Assembly (NCBI GenBank): GCA_903932565.1
Contig: CAIZGQ010000410.1
Coordinates: forward strand, 1 to 6,616
Direction: 5' to 3'
Source: an uncultured Hyphomicrobiales bacterium
GTDB taxonomy: Bacteria > Pseudomonadota > Alphaproteobacteria > Rhizobiales > Beijerinckiaceae
DNA: 6,616 nt
A model generated the notes under the pieces. That model saw nothing but the letters and a program-made list of their open reading frames with translations. It was not told where the DNA came from and made no database searches. Positions within the stretch are counted from its first letter, which is position 1. The number at the start of each line of letters is the position of its first letter. Made by a program: the position numbers and the translations under genes. Positions 5,504-6,616 of this stretch are shown one piece after another.

Positions 5504-5531
5504 CCCGATCCGACGATCGGGTTTCCGATCG
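5504..5531 (-). promoter_or_regulatory. Two overlapping, mutually exclusive hairpins in the pccA-KirBac spacer
   Basis: On the plus strand CCCGATC (5504-5510), loop CGAC, GATCGGG (5515-5521) forms one 7-bp stem. CGATCGG (5514-5520), loop GTTT, CCGATCG (5525-5531) forms another. They share 5514-5520, so only one can form at a time. In the transcribed (minus) direction the 5531-5514 hairpin comes first, directly after the pccA stop; the other lies just before the KirBac start and covers its GGGA ribosome-binding region. No U-tract follows. Roles as a weak terminator, mRNA processing site or translational control are all inference. Confidence 0.5.
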
Positions 5532-6616
5532 CTATTCAAATTCCATGATCACGGCATCAACTGCAAGGCTGTCGCCCTCCTTGGCGTTGATCTTTTTCAC
5601 GGTCACGTCACGCTCGGCACGTAGCACGTTCTCCATCTTCATGGCTTCCACCATGGCCAGGGCTTCGCCTGCCTTGACCTCCTGGCCTTGTGTGACCAGC
5701 AGCTGTTTCACGAGGCCCGGCATGGGGCAGAGCAGGACCTTTGACGTATCCGGCACTTTTTTCTCGGGCATCAGCGCGACCAGTTCAGCCTCACGCCGGG
5801 TGTAAACGCGCGCCTCGACGGTCACGCCGGCATGGGCGAGCTGGAACCCATTGAGAATGGGGCGCACCTGGACTGCTGTCATGTCGCCATCGATTGTGCC
5901 GCGCCAGACCGGATCACCCGGCTGCCAATCTGCCTCCAGATGGTGGCGATGGCCCTCGTTTTCATCAAAGCTGACGATGAGGGCCGCATCGCCCTCCTCC
6001 ACACTCACCTGAATTGCCTGCTTGCCAAGATGCACCGTGCGCTCGCGAGCGAAAGTCACAGGCCGTGTGCTCGACAATTGGCCGGAGATCTGGCGCTTGC
6101 GCTCATTCATCACGTGATCAACGGCGGCGGCAACAGCGGCCAGCACGTGCTTTGTTTCACCCTCTGCCACGAGCGGCGCAAAGCCGTCGGGATATTCTTC
6201 CGCAATAAAGCCGGTGGACAGATGTCCGTCCTTCCAGCGCTGGTGCTGCATGAGCGAGGACAGAAAGGGGATGTTGTGGCGAATGCCATCAATCACAAAT
6301 TCGTCCAGCGCGCGGGCCTGCGCTTCAATCGCAGTCAAGCGGTCGCCCGCGTGGGTCACGAGCTTTGCGATCATCGGATCATAATAGATCGAGATTTCGC
6401 CGCCCTCGAACACGCCCGTGTCATTGCGTAAAGTGACACCATCATGATGCCCTTCGGCGGGTGGGCGATAGGTCACAAGACGCCCGGTGGACGGCAGGAA
6501 GTTGCGGGTCGGGTCTTCGGCATAAATTCGGCTTTCGACGGCCCAGACCGTGAGCTTCACATCTTTCTGTTGCAGGCTCAGCGGCTCGCCTGCCGCCACA
6601 CGGATCATCTGCTCGA
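5532..6616 (-). CDS. pccA: Propionyl-CoA carboxylase biotin-containing subunit, C-terminal 360 residues (start outside window)
   Basis: This subunit carboxylates its own biotin using ATP and bicarbonate, then passes CO2 to the beta subunit to make methylmalonyl-CoA. The visible part begins EQMIRVAAGEPLSL and includes the biotin-carboxylase C-terminal domain (VWAVESRIYAEDP, NFLPSTGRLVTYRPP, RNDTGVFEGGEISIYYDPMI, IDGIRHNIPFLSSL, STGFIAEEYPDGF). A beta-rich linker domain links the subunits, and the biotinyl domain carries PMPGLV and MVEAMKMEN. The biotinylated lysine (codon 5637-5639) lies 34 residues before the C-terminus, the usual distance. About 360 of an expected 660-670 residues are seen, with no frameshift or stop. 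RIYAEDPxRxFLPSxGRL and YYDPMIAKLVTH favour PccA over acetyl-CoA carboxylase AccC, which lacks a fused biotin domain; a methylcrotonyl-CoA carboxylase subunit is a less likely alternative. KirBac follows after 36 bases and may be cotranscribed. Confidence 0.92.
   Translation of the reverse strand, partial: EQMIRVAAGEPLSLQQKDVKLTVWAVESRIYAEDPTRNFLPSTGRLVTYRPPAEGHHDGVTLRNDTGVFEGGEISIYYDPMIAKLVTHAGDRLTAIEAQARALDEFVIDGIRHNIPFLSSLMQHQRWKDGHLSTGFIAEEYPDGFAPLVAEGETKHVLAAVAAAVDHVMNERKRQISGQLSSTRPVTFARERTVHLGKQAIQVSVEEGDAALIVSFDENEGHRHHLEADWQPGDPVWRGTIDGDMTAVQVRPILNGFQLAHAGVTVEARVYTRREAELVALMPEKKVPDTSKVLLCPMPGLVKQLLVTQGQEVKAGEALAMVEAMKMENVLRAERDVTVKKINAKEGDSLAVDAVIMEFE

Noticed and set aside
5832..6431. 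Plus-strand 199-codon frame
   Set aside because: It is antisense to the well-conserved pccA coding sequence; a high-GC shadow frame.
1..6616. CRISPR array, insertion sequence or tandem repeat block
   Set aside because: No regularly spaced repeats, transposase frame or terminal inverted repeats were seen on either strand.

Overview
The window looks like a stretch of an alphaproteobacterial chromosome, most likely order Hyphomicrobiales (Rhizobiales). The basis is the EF-Tu N-terminus (KPHCNIGTIGHVDHGK), an Omp31/Omp25-type porin with an AADLP mature N-terminus, a tRNA-Gly(UCC) close to tuf, and high-GC codon use in most genes. This assignment comes from remembered family features, not from a search.

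Layout. At the left edge (1-140, minus) is the 5' end of tuf, whose usual ATG is missing. A 308-base intergenic region carries a perfect 8-bp inverted repeat and a candidate tuf promoter. A small outer-membrane beta-barrel gene (449-1177, plus) follows and ends in a strong intrinsic terminator. Next comes tRNA-Gly(UCC) (1258-1331, minus) with a good sigma-70-like promoter, and a possible 39-aa ORF just upstream. Reading plus again, a 781-aa membrane protein (1602-3947) has the architecture of a KAP-family P-loop NTPase, but its Walker A lysine and second Walker B acidic residue are replaced. Its stop codon abuts, with no spacer, the stop codon of a converging minus-strand gene.

The right half is a minus-strand cluster, in transcription order: pccA (propionyl-CoA carboxylase biotin subunit, 3' half only), a KirBac inward-rectifier potassium channel, and a six-helix membrane protein resembling the transmembrane domain of cation diffusion facilitators. 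The KirBac gene is split by a one-base deletion immediately before the codons for the selectivity filter (TVGYGD). Adding one base restores a full-length 308-aa channel, so this is either a very recent pseudogene or a sequencing error. The 36-base pccA-KirBac spacer contains two overlapping, mutually exclusive hairpins.

How it fits together. tRNA-Gly and tuf belong to a widely conserved translation cluster, here interrupted by the porin gene. KirBac and the CDF-like gene overlap and look translationally coupled, suggesting a membrane ion-handling pair. The KAP-like protein stands alone, with no obvious functional partner in the window.
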